From NCBI GenBank assembly GCA_002964805.2, contig PUDQ02000052.1, positions 1-56,031 of the forward strand: DNA of 56,031 nucleotides, in the 5' to 3' direction. The position numbers and the translations under genes were made by a program. Shown piece by piece: positions 23,606-33,131 of this stretch; positions within the stretch are counted from its first letter, which is position 1, and each line of letters opens with the position of its first letter. This DNA is from Trametes villosa. Its lineage: Eukaryota > Basidiomycota > Agaricomycetes > Polyporales > Polyporaceae. The notes under the pieces were generated by a model that saw only the letters and a program-made list of their open reading frames with translations, was not told the origin of the DNA and ran no database searches.

Positions 23606-24493
23606 GGTAAGTGATCGAGCTGCTGACGGGCGGCCCAGATGAATCGACTCCCCTCGAAGTGAAAAGATGCTGCAGAGCGTACCGGTCAGGTTGTGCCTCG
23701 GGGAGCTTTCAATCGCTTGCACAGAGATAGCAAGCCAGGCGGCACAGCAAGCTGAGGATGGTGGTTAAAAACAAAGACGCGGCGACCGCCAGTCCCACTG
23801 GCTGCCGATCGCGGCGCTTCCGCTGTGGGCGTCATGAAACGCGATCACGTGACAGGCGCGTCTCTACTTTGGCCACATCTCGTCGCGGGGGCTGGTTAAC
23901 GAGGAGCGTGTCGTCGGTGGAGCATCGGCTGAAATTCCCCCAAACTATCGTCAGAGGTTGACATAGCATCCGGAGAGGGCAGCGCAGCAGTCAATGCCAA
24001 TAACACTGCGTAGTTATGTGCCCGAGATTTCATGGCACACCGGGCAGAATCCCACAATGCTGTCGGAACGGTTGAGGGAGAGCCGCTATGTCTATCAGAG
24101 GTGATAAGTACGCGGGCAACAGTAAAGCGTATCTGTGAGAACGCGCACTGCCTATTGCCTTCGTCCGATCGAAGCTTCGAAGGAGGCTGCCTTCCCCAGT
24201 AGATAGGGCTTGTATTTGCGGCCCATCGTTTGCACAGAGGGGAGAAAGGCCCTGTAGCATTCAGACACATCATGGTAGGAAGAGGAATGTGAGGTGGCTA
24301 AGATGCATGGCCCCCTACGCGCGCTTGCCAAATCCGGGGGAGGACCGCGCGAGGGTACTTATGTCGCCCATTGTCCGTACCGCTTGTGCTCCATCTCCCC
24401 TCCTCCCTCCTGCCATCCCGCTTGGTCCTCCTCTCCGCGCTCTGTCCCCTCTTGTCCTTGTAATATTCATTCTCATCGCGGATCGATCTTGAC
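23606..24493. other. Intergenic, no gene recognised
   Basis: About 890 bases lie between divergent F-box genes. Both promoters must be here. A pyrimidine-rich CT tract at about 24390-24470 lies just upstream of the plus-strand gene. Confidence 0.4.
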
Positions 24494-26108
24494 ATGCAGT
24501 CGACATGGCAAGGTGGTGTCTCCCTGGGCGCGCCGGTAAGTCTCTCAATCGATGTGGCTAGCCACAGAACGTGATTTTGACTTACCTGCCTCGCTCCTCC
24601 TCTAGACCATTTTCTGGCAAGAGATACTGCAGAACCAAGCGGCGTATAGGATTGCGGCGACAGCGTCGGGTGTGGTTGTCGGGATCTTTCCAGGGAGCCA
24701 GGCTACGCCAACGAAGGATCCTCGGGGGAGGCCGAGGGCGCCGGTGACGGTACGTCGCTCCATCGCATCACCTATGCATATCCTCATGGAACATAAAAGC
24801 CGCCGCGCCGAGTTCACGAACATCTGCCGGTCGAGCTCTGGCTCGACATCTTCGCGCAGGTGGACCGGCGCGACCTCGTGAACCTCGTCGCGGTTTCCAA
24901 GTACATCGGCGCAGTCGCGGAGAGGCTTCTATATCGCGAAGCTCGCCTGAGGTCCTGCCGGTTCGAGACGTGGACAGCGGGCGTGTCGTGTCTGGCGGTG
25001 CACCGCGCCGCGGCGGTGCGGAGCCTAACCCTTTCCCTCGCCGCGGTGAAGTCGGGCCTGACAAGCTCGGCCAACGCGGTGTTGCGCCTGGCCGGCGCCG
25101 TACAGTCATTCGAGGACCTCCGGGAGCTGAGGATCCTTGACGCCGCCCAACTTCACCAGGGTGCCGCGCATAACATCTTCCGGACCGCGACGTTCACGCG
25201 CCTTCGGAAGTTCGCGTGCGACTCGGATGCGCTGGTCCGGGCGTCGTGGCCGGGCCTATCGAAACAGGTGGAGATGGAGGAGTTCCGCGGCCTGCGGACA
25301 TACGCGGGAGATATCCCTTGGGATGTGACGCCGGCAGTATGGCCGAAGCTGCGCGTACTCGACTCCGGGGCGACCTTCGTGGGCCGCGTCACCGCTGAGT
25401 GCAGGGTCACGCACCTGTCGGTCGCCGTCCCTCGCGCAACGGCGGCGAGTTTCCTCGCGCGGATTACGGGGCTGTTGGGCCACCAGCTGGAGACGCTGCG
25501 AGTCGTGCGGACGATTCTCTGTGCGCAAAACAGTGGCGAAAGCAGGTGGGCGCCGGCTGGCCAAGCGCGGTACTGGGAGTCGGACTCCCCGGTGGTCCTG
25601 TGCGCCGCGCTGCATGCGCCCGTGCTTCGGATGTTTGAGCTGAGGGACGAGGTCTCTGGATACGGGGTACGTCGTCAGTATATCATTGCGCTTTCGAACT
25701 AGCACTCACACAGCATGCCATGGGCAGGACCCGATAGTCACGCGGGACACGCTCCGGAAGAGACCAGAGTTCGACAATGCATTCCGCGTCGAGCAGGGGA
25801 CGGAGCGGACCCCCCTGCTCCAGCTCGTCATCTGGCGACCCGTGTGGACGCGGTTCGCGCGATGCTCACGGGGGATCACGCAGGACAGCGTGCTTGATAT
25901 ATTCGCACTGCTCCCGCCGGTGCGTCATGTATGCATGCCGCTCGTCAACTTCGTCCCGGGGACGGCAGGCTCGGGGGAAGAGGGCTGGAGTGTCTTTGAG
26001 GTAGTCAAGGCAGGATGGCCGGCGCCGCCACCATGGTGGGAGGGCGATGGGACCGTTATCCAGAGAGACGGTTATAAGGTGCTTGGGGAGTTGTGGACGA
26101 CTCTGTGA
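24494..26108 (+). CDS. F-box domain protein, unrelated to the tandem pair
   Basis: Proposed exons 24494-24535, 24606-24749, 24800-25666 and 25728-26108 are all in phase 0 and give 477 residues. An F-box-like segment, HLPVELWLDIFAQVDRRDL followed by LVAVSKYIGAVAERLLYRE, begins near residue 68. A leucine-rich region follows with repeats such as LRELRILDA, FTRLRKFACD and WPKLRVLD, consistent with LRR-like substrate binding in an SCF ligase. Exons 3 and 4 are well supported by coding character. Exons 1 and 2 rest only on splice consensus and phase, and a start inside exon 3 is possible. Confidence 0.72.
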
Positions 26109-27711
26109 GGCGTCGTCTGACGGTCTTGCGTTGACGATGAGGAAAGTGTCGCGTATCGTGGAGTTTGCTGTCGTGTCTGTTCAGTGTTGTGTTCTGGTAT
26201 CTTTATTCCCTCGCTTTCGCCATCTTACCGCTAGTATATGCGTCCTATGCCGCTCATTGTTGTCATCAGTGTAATTCTCGTTCGTATCAATGCTGAATGC
26301 TATCGTATCATCTCACCGTATATGCCAGGGCGCGGGATCCCCAGCCGCGAGGCCGCACGCAAGTCTGAGAACGGCCTGCGTCTATCTGTCACGTTTCGTG
26401 TTGCGTTCGTAGCCGGGACTTGCGAGTATTCACTACAGTTCCACACAATCCCAGCGAATCGACAATCCTGTCGTATGAGTACAACGGCGCGGTCGTCGCC
26501 AGGTAAGATCACAAAGGAGCAAAAAGTTAAACTCGCGAAGGCACGTCGCCGTCTGTCGCCGTCACTAGCCGTCACTGCGGCCCCGGGCGCCACATCGCGA
26601 TCACGAGCGCCCGAATCGCGCACGCGAGATTCGAAGGATCGGTGGCGCCCGCACCGGCGCCGCACAACGTTAACAGTTCTTTACTTCCCCCTTCATGTTG
26701 AGCTCTTGAGCACTGTCAAGTCTTGTCAAGTCCCCCATGATTAGTGTTTGCTTTCAGCTTCTCCGTATGATCGACAGGCGATCGTCGGAATTAGTGACCT
26801 GTAGAAACGAATATTTTCCAGAGAACGGAGTCAATCGGCTTCTTCACCAATAGAAGTCGGCAGCGCGATTCACTGCCCTTACTTCCCGAGACGAGTAGAA
26901 GGGCGACAGGCGTAAAGCAGTAGAAGACGCGGTTGGACGTTCTAGATCTGAGCCTCTTTTCAGAACGAAAGGTGGCGCCGGTGGCTGGCTTTTGGGCACT
27001 TCTTCTGTCATACGTTCGTTCTTCACATTCGATTCGACCCGTCTCTACGTATCTGTAACTTATCGCGAAGCTCAGAAGGCATCCTGGCTCCGAGTATGGC
27101 CCCCGAGCTTGATTGTGTCTCCGTATAAATACCTGTAATCCCTCAGCGGATGGGCCGTCTTTTCCCCCTCCCTCGCACTCACACACGCGCGTGTATGCCA
27201 ATGAGTATAAAGCTTGCGTCTGTTCGACATTCCTCAAAGATCAGCATCCCCCTGCTTCGTCATAGTCGCAACTATAACCCCTACTGTATCACATCTGTTC
27301 CTCTATCATTCTACTGCCGTGTCGGAACAGGAGCAACCGCCTGCAAGTGGCAGCACTTTACACGATCGTCCGCCTCCCTCAACCAGATCGTGAAAGGTCT
27401 GCCTCTGGGAGACTAGCAGCAACCGCCCAACCACGCCCAAGGCTGCTAGGCGCCGGATGCTGCGCTAACCGATGGCGGCGTCTATCGCACGTACAAGCAC
27501 ATTGACAGCCAACTTCTCCACGAAGCGCCATGATGTTTCCCTTCGACTTGTACGTCTCAGTTTCACATTCTCCTATCTTCCATCCGCTCCGCACCGGAAA
27601 CCGTCGATACTAGCGATACCGGTTGTTACGACCTTCACGCACGAATCTCAAGACGCCACCCGCGAGGTGGCCCACGTACTTTGACTCAGCGTAGCCGTGG
27701 GCGCAGCGGAT
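26109..27711. other. 1.6 kb intergenic and likely leader of the next BTB gene
   Basis: No convincing coding exon. A TATAAATA motif at 27124-27131 is followed by a pyrimidine-rich stretch and could be the core promoter of the BTB gene at 27712, which would imply a long or spliced 5' leader. A small basic open frame at about 26475-26744 was not accepted. Confidence 0.4.
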
Positions 27712-28934
27712 ATGTCTACCACCGCTCAGGATGCCACCGATACTCTTGTCGACCCCTCTACGCCGATAGAGGACACCCCCACGGAACCCACAGTGGTCGA
27801 CGAACCGGAAACCACGAAGGAATCATCAGAGCCGCCGTCACCCCAGCCCGATGACGAGTTCTGGCTCGAAGACGGCAATTTGACACTCATCGCCGGCAAC
27901 GTAGAGTTCAGAGTGTACAAGGGACCCCTGATCTCCAACTCTCCGGTGTTCAAAGACATGCTCTCGCTTCCGCAACCGACTCAACCGGACGGCGCCACCC
28001 CCAGCCCCCAGTGTACGTGTGGCTATGCTCCTGCGCTTGTGCATGTATCCGACTCGCCGGAAGACCTGCGGCATCTCCTCCGGGCGCTGGTCCCGGGGAA
28101 GATACCCCGGTAAGTCTTCCTTCCGACCTTCTTTTAGGATAAGTCGCGGCTGACACATCGTCAGAGTCGTCCCGGACGAGCCCTCATACGACGCCATCTC
28201 TGCATGCCTGCGGCTCGGACACAAGTACGAGATCGACGCTGCTGTGCAGCGCAGCCTGAGCTACTTGAAGAAGTACTTCGCAGAAAGCTTCGACTCTTGG
28301 TCGCGCGTGGATCCCCCGCGGCCGCCCGCATTCCGGGGTGTGCAGTGCATCGGCGTAGTCAACCTCGCGCGGATGATGAACGTCGACATGCTACTCCCGG
28401 CCGCGCTCATGAACTGCTCCATGCTCGACCCAACTGAGCTCATCAACGGTTACACACGCGAAGACGGCACCACGGAGACGCTCTCCCCGGAGGACCTCGG
28501 GCGCTGCTTCCTCGGGCGCACGAACCTCATGCAGGCGAACACGCTCGCGACGCTCACCCTCTTCAACCAGACGCTCTCCGAGGGCTGTACGCGCCGCGAC
28601 GTCTGTGCGCCCGTGTTCCTTCGGCTGGTTGACGAACTCCGGAATCATGAGAAGGTCGTGTGCACGCTCGACTGGTACAAGTACTGGTCGGACTACATCG
28701 ACAACCGGGACGACGACCGCCGGATCTGCGCGCCGTGCTATAAGATGCTGCTCGAGCGCGAGAAGCAGCAACACCGCGACATCTGGAAGCGGCTCCCAGA
28801 GCTCATGGGCGTTACCGTGGAGGGCTGGGCTGCGGACCCGCCACCCGTCGTGACGGAGCCCGCGCCGGAAGATGCTCAGGTATGTGCATACCCTTCTAAG
28901 TTGAAGTACATGCTAACATTGATATTAGGCCTGA
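27712..28934 (+). CDS. BTB/POZ domain protein (paralogue 3)
   Basis: Exons 27712-28109, 28165-28879 and 28929-28934 give 372 residues. An acidic/proline-rich leader (about 45 residues) precedes the BTB core (DDEFWLEDGNLTLIAGNVEF, then YKGPLISNSPVFKDMLSLPQP). The helical second half contains SACLRLGHKYEIDAAVQ, IGVVNLARMMN, LSPEDLGRCFLGR and DWYKYWSDYID. The first intron is at the same position as in the other two BTB paralogues. The last exon encodes only Ala and the stop codon; its intron has a clear TGCTAAC branch site and ATTAG acceptor. The first ATG, 27712, was chosen. Confidence 0.85.
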
Positions 28935-29213
28935 ATGAACTACTCGCATACCCCCTTGTATTATATACTGTTGGATTGGAACGATGCCAGGATTAACCTG
29001 GATTCTGTTTGTCGCATCATGTTCGCGTTCGTTGCCCCGCCGTTTTAGAGCAATTGACAAAGTGGGGCTTCACACGATGCTCAGAGGCGCGATGCTTGGA
29101 GCGAAAGAATGCTTGTATCTCAGGTAAGCGTCTGGAGACGTGTATTAAGCGAGTGTCCTAATAATGACATTCACTACAGTAGATTGTTGTCTACAGCTGC
29201 GAACTTCAGTAGA

Positions 29214-29921
29214 TCATGCGTGCAGTACTTCCTCGTTCACGCTACTTCTGTCCGGAATGGCGAACTCCATACGCTCGAGAGCAATCGAGCCGCCCATGTA
29301 ATCCAGCGTCCCGGCACCGTCCACGTTCAGCCGCTGCGTCCGGAATGCCAAAGTGTCGTCCAAGTCGTTGCCCCCGAGGTCTCCGTGCGACATATCGGCG
29401 ACGCGGAGATGGAGTATGAAGCGCGACATGGTGACCGAGTTGATCCTGCGCCTTGCGTTTAGCGAGGAGCCTCTCCCCGTCTCATAGTCGGGGCGTGGGA
29501 CGTACACAACGATCAGCCAGACGATGGAATTCAACCCCTACGAGACGTGGGTGAGTGGCCGCACTGCTGGTATGTCGTGGCACTGTCAAACTTACCGTCT
29601 TCAGAGTGACGAAATCGGCGATGTTGAGTATCAGAGCGAGGCTTCGATCGATCGCATCGACGTCAAGGTCTAAGTTCGATCGCGGCTGCTCTACTGGTAT
29701 TGAGAGACTTACGCGAAGTACGTTGAACCTACATCACCGCTCGAGATAGTTCATGAGGAGATAACGTCGGAGGCACTCACCATCTCGGAGCATCACAGAA
29801 ACCAACGAACTGTTGATGCCTGCCCGTTTTGCGGCGACGAAGACGTCGAACGTTCTGTACCAGGTTATCCCGAGGACGATGACGTCCATCGCGATGAGGC
29901 AGGCCCGTGAGGCGAGAGCGT
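29214..29921 (-). pseudogene. C-terminal half of a DUF6533 membrane protein
   Basis: Five minus-strand exons splice in frame: 29921-29781, 29728-29713 (16 nt), 29641-29596, 29537-29506 and 29445-29214. They encode the back half of the basidiomycete seven-helix family with an N-terminal DUF6533 domain: ASRACLIAMDVIVLGITWYR, VMLRDGSTYFALALILN, ADFVTLKT, NSVTMSRFILHLR and a hydrophilic tail ending VLHA. The front half (DUF6533 domain and first helices) is missing upstream, where no matching exon was found before 30.2 kb. It is either a 5'-truncated copy or one half of a gene whose front lies beyond 38 kb. Splice sites look intact. Function of the family is unknown. Confidence 0.65.
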
Positions 29922-30232
29922 CTGCGTGCGGCCCCGTCAAGAGAGATGCTCGTGGGGAATGGTTTACCGTACGTACATCTGCACGAATCATCTATAGTAA
30001 AGGAGCTCGAACGAAAAAGGAAATCGGTTTCGATATATTTGGTAAGTGGTCGCAATTCAGTGTGTTACTGTAGCTCTCTCTCGCAGAAACCAATACCACG
30101 GAGGCCAATACGATATACAGAACCGTTTAGAAGCGAAACCTCGAAACCCTAGACGATGTTGACGAAACTATGGACGGAGCGCGTCTCGGCTCATATAAGC
30201 GCCCTCCATGAACAGTGGGCGCCGGCGCCATC

Positions 30233-30575
30233 ATGGCCCGGGGGACTGCGAAGTTCTCTGAGCCGAGCCTCGCAGCGGAGGAAACTCTTGCGCAGGGCGC
30301 ATTGGGTCGTACATCCATACGCAAAGCTCTCGGCTTAGCGGCTGAGGCTCGGAAGTGGGGCAAGCACTGGGGCGAGGTAGAATGTCGGCTGCAGCCTCAC
30401 CGCTCACTTACCCGGGCCAGATTGAGGCGCTGGGCGGTGGTCGCGCAGTACGCGCCCACTCTGATACTGGTGTTCATGGGCCGGGCGGTGGTGGGGCTGC
30501 TGGGGGGAGCGGGGTATGCGTCGTTGAATGTAGCCGTGGGATTGCGCAGTCGCGCGTACGAGGTGTTAGAGAGAC
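30233..30575 (+). pseudogene. 5' part of a gene interrupted by the KDZ element
   Basis: An open frame starts at ATG 30233 and stays open to the transposon edge. It encodes a basic N-terminus (KALGLAAEARKWGKHWGE) and one strong hydrophobic helix region (YAPTLILVFMGRAVVGLLGG). An ATATAAG motif about 35 bases upstream (30193-30199) is a possible TATA element. The frame continues across the 8 bp target duplication in the same phase into the segment at 37564. In the interrupted state it reads into the inverted repeat and stops. No known family is assigned; it looks like a small membrane protein. Confidence 0.6.
30568..30575. repeat. Target-site duplication, left copy
   Basis: AGAGAGAC occurs immediately left of the transposon and again immediately right of it (37564-37571). 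An 8 bp duplication is the length reported for KDZ transposons. Confidence 0.9.
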
Positions 30576-30690
30576 GGGACAACCGCTGGTTCAGAAACGG
30601 AGATCGAACCGTCCCCCTCCCACGGCGATTCAACCGCACCCCTCCGGAGGCGATATCCCCTCCTCCGGGGTATTCTACCGTTTACTGTAG
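30576..30690 (+). repeat. KDZ left terminal inverted repeat
   Basis: About 115 bp matching the reverse complement of 37449-37563 with roughly five mismatches. It contains the first GATATC palindrome. Confidence 0.88.
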
Positions 30691-31080
30691 TCGATCGCCG
30701 TATTCCTCCAGCAAAATGAAGAAATCGCCGAAAATGAACTGCCCCCCTCCGCGGGGGGTATCTTCCCTGATTGGAAACGCGCAATACAGATTATCACCAG
30801 CCGGGGGAGATATCTCCCTCCGGCGGGGAGGCTTCAAAATGCGAAGACGCTCATAATTTGTTCTTACGCGCCATGTACCCCTCCGGAGGAGATATCGCCC
30901 CTGCGGGGGGTGCTTCCAGATCAGGTGCAAGAACATATGCGAGTGTAGGCCGAGAGCGCTCAAAGCATCTCTCCGAGAAGGGGACACTTTCCCCCGGCGA
31001 TCAGCTCCTCTCCTGTTTCGCTCTATCCGGGCATGCATATCATACCCCTCCGGAGGGGATATCGCCCCTGCAGGGGATGT
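30641..31080. repeat. Subterminal palindromic repeats of the KDZ element
   Basis: Copies of a palindrome of the form CCCTCCGGAGG-N-GATATC-N-CCCCT occur at about 30641-30670 (inside the inverted repeat), 30801-30835, 30878-30910 and 31043-31075, with a diverged one near 30741-30770. The copies at 30878 and 31043 share about 60 bases in total. The right inverted repeat has the same palindrome, and weaker relatives lie near 37257 and 37360. Repeated subterminal motifs of this kind are common transposase-binding sites; that role is inferred. Confidence 0.7.
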
Positions 31081-31218
31081 TTTCAAATCAGGAATTGAGA
31101 GATACGCCGGCGGGCCGAAAACGAAGCATCCCCCTAGGGAGGGACATTTCCCGAAATGGATCATCGGTTATCTCGACATCAGCGCTTCTTCCTCTCGGGC
31201 CTGTCTCCTCCGTCGCGC

Positions 31219-31225
31219 TATATAA
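31219..31225 (+). promoter_or_regulatory. TATA box of the KDZ accessory gene
   Basis: TATATAA, preceded by CGCGC, lies 250 bases before the start codon at 31475. The interval is pyrimidine-rich, as expected of a 5' leader. No other TATA motif is closer. Confidence 0.5.
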
Positions 31226-31474
31226 CCAGGGCTTGCTCCGAGCTGTCCCCTCGCTCGTCGACGCCCATTCGGCGGCAGCTAGCTGCTCGACTCGACGGCG
31301 ACTGACACGCTGCCACCACTGCGCGTCTTTCTCGTCGTCGCTCGCTTCGCTGTTGCAACCTCGCCTGCTGCTGCTGCTGCTGTCATCCGTGCGAGCCACC
31401 TTGCTTACTTTCATTTCATCTCGCCATCGCCGTCTGCGCACATCATCTTACTTGTCGCATCTAGGAGCCCTGGA

Positions 31475-33077
31475 ATGGCAACAGGTGAGTTGTGTCTCGG
31501 TATGTAGCAGCGGCTCAGTGTGGCTAATTCATACAGTGCGGCGGTGCACACATTGTGTTGGGCCGGATGGATTGCGCGTGCCGTTCCAAGGGCACCGCTG
31601 TCCACATCGGAAGAAGAGAACAGTGAGTCAGTTCACCCTCGAGAGTGTATGACGCCGACCTCGGTTTGATTTTGTAGGCGACGAGACCGCCGAACACGTC
31701 GTCCCCGTCTACGCCGGTTGTAGATACTTCACCCTCTTCCTCGCCCGATCCTTCCTCCCCCCCGGCGTTCGGCGACGACCCATTTGCATTTACATTCTCA
31801 TCCCCATTTAATCCAGATAACGTACACATCACCGCCGTCAATACGCACGCGAACTATACTGCACATTCTTTTGACTCGTTTACTCCTATCCATACACCCT
31901 CAGCTAATACCGCTCCCATCGCCACCCCGGGGTTTCCCGATATGTTTGATACCAGTACTACTAACCTTATGCCTACGTTAGGACATGATGAGGCTGATTT
32001 CAGCTCTCTGTTCTCCGGTGCTGACGGGTTCCAGATGCTGAGTGCATCCGATGGCACGGAGGTGCCTATGTCACAGGCAATTGCGGAAGGTAAGCATTTC
32101 CGACTTTCCCGAGTATCTTGTGTCAGCTTACGCTGACCTTCGCTCATCAGGATTTGGTTTTGGCGACTTCGAGGCATTCCTCAATGCGACATCGCCGGAT
32201 TGCGATGGGCTCGATCCTCAGGCCAGCTCTGTGGTACGCTCTGATTTTTTGCTCACCAATATGCTGGCGCCTCATACCGAACGGCTCTAGCAGTTTGGCT
32301 CCAGTGCGCCCGCTCCCCCCTTCTCGCCTTCCCTTCTACTAGAGCGGCATACGCCCCCGTGCTCGCCACCCTCTGGGGCCTTCTCGTATGCTCAGCCGCC
32401 TCCGCCGGCTTCGACGCCCCAGACCACACCGCCATCCCCTGCCACCTCCACAGCATCCCCGTGTCCGACACGCAGAGCATCGCCCGCGGCCGGTGGTGTT
32501 CAGCTCGGTAAGTTCGCGTCTACGATCAGTCATGATCATCGAGATATTGAACACGCAAAAATCCGCCAGCTACGAAACGGAAGCGTGCCCGCACCGATGT
32601 CGACGTTGCCGAGAACGATGATGACATGGGGTTGTCATTCGTCGAGAATGCGACAGCTCGGACGAAAGCCCACAGCAAGCGCGCGGCAGTCCTTCTGAAG
32701 AAGGCGATGGCGCTCAACGTCGTCACCCGTCCACACCTGTTTGTGTACTGCGCACGGTATGTTCATTCTTTCCACTTTACACGTTGATCTCATATCTGTG
32801 CAGGCCTGAGTCCATTTGTCATAAGAATGGTGTTGCTCTGATGTTCATGTCGAACGGCCTCAAGAACATCCTCGGCGACGACTTCGCGAAGGACCTCCAC
32901 AAGAAGGTCATGAAAGGGACGCACAGCAAGATATCGGACGCCCAGGTCGCTCTTCAGGCGAACCTGGAGGTCGAGCGGCTTCGGCAGGAGAAGGAGCAGG
33001 AGAAGGCTAGGTGTGCCGCGCTCGAGGCACAGCTCAGTGCTTTGCAGCAGCGCCTGGAGGAGATTGGGTTGAACTAG
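31475..33077 (+). CDS. KDZ-element accessory protein, Cys/His motif plus coiled coil
   Basis: Seven exons: 31475-31484, 31537-31622, 31678-32089, 32151-32233, 32291-32507, 32570-32756 and 32804-33077, giving 422 residues with every junction in frame. Residues about 7-28 hold a compact zinc-binding-like pattern (CTHC ... HRCPH followed by RKKR). A long Ser/Pro/Thr-rich, acidic middle resembles a transcription-activator linker. A basic KRKRAR stretch then leads to a C-terminal block with FVENATARTKAHSKRAA, CHKNGVALMF and a predicted coiled coil (VALQANLEVERLRQEKEQEK to the end). I do not recognise the family. It may help transposase expression, DNA binding or targeting; this is inference from its position in the element. 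Its stop lies 54 bases from the transposase stop. Confidence 0.8.
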
Positions 33078-33131
33078 AGCGAGTCCACGTACTAATCGAC
33101 GTCCAGTATATGTCCGTAACTACATGATATG

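Noticed and set aside
26475..26744. Small basic open frame of about 90 codons
   Set aside because: Low complexity, no homologue recognised, and no splice or promoter support.
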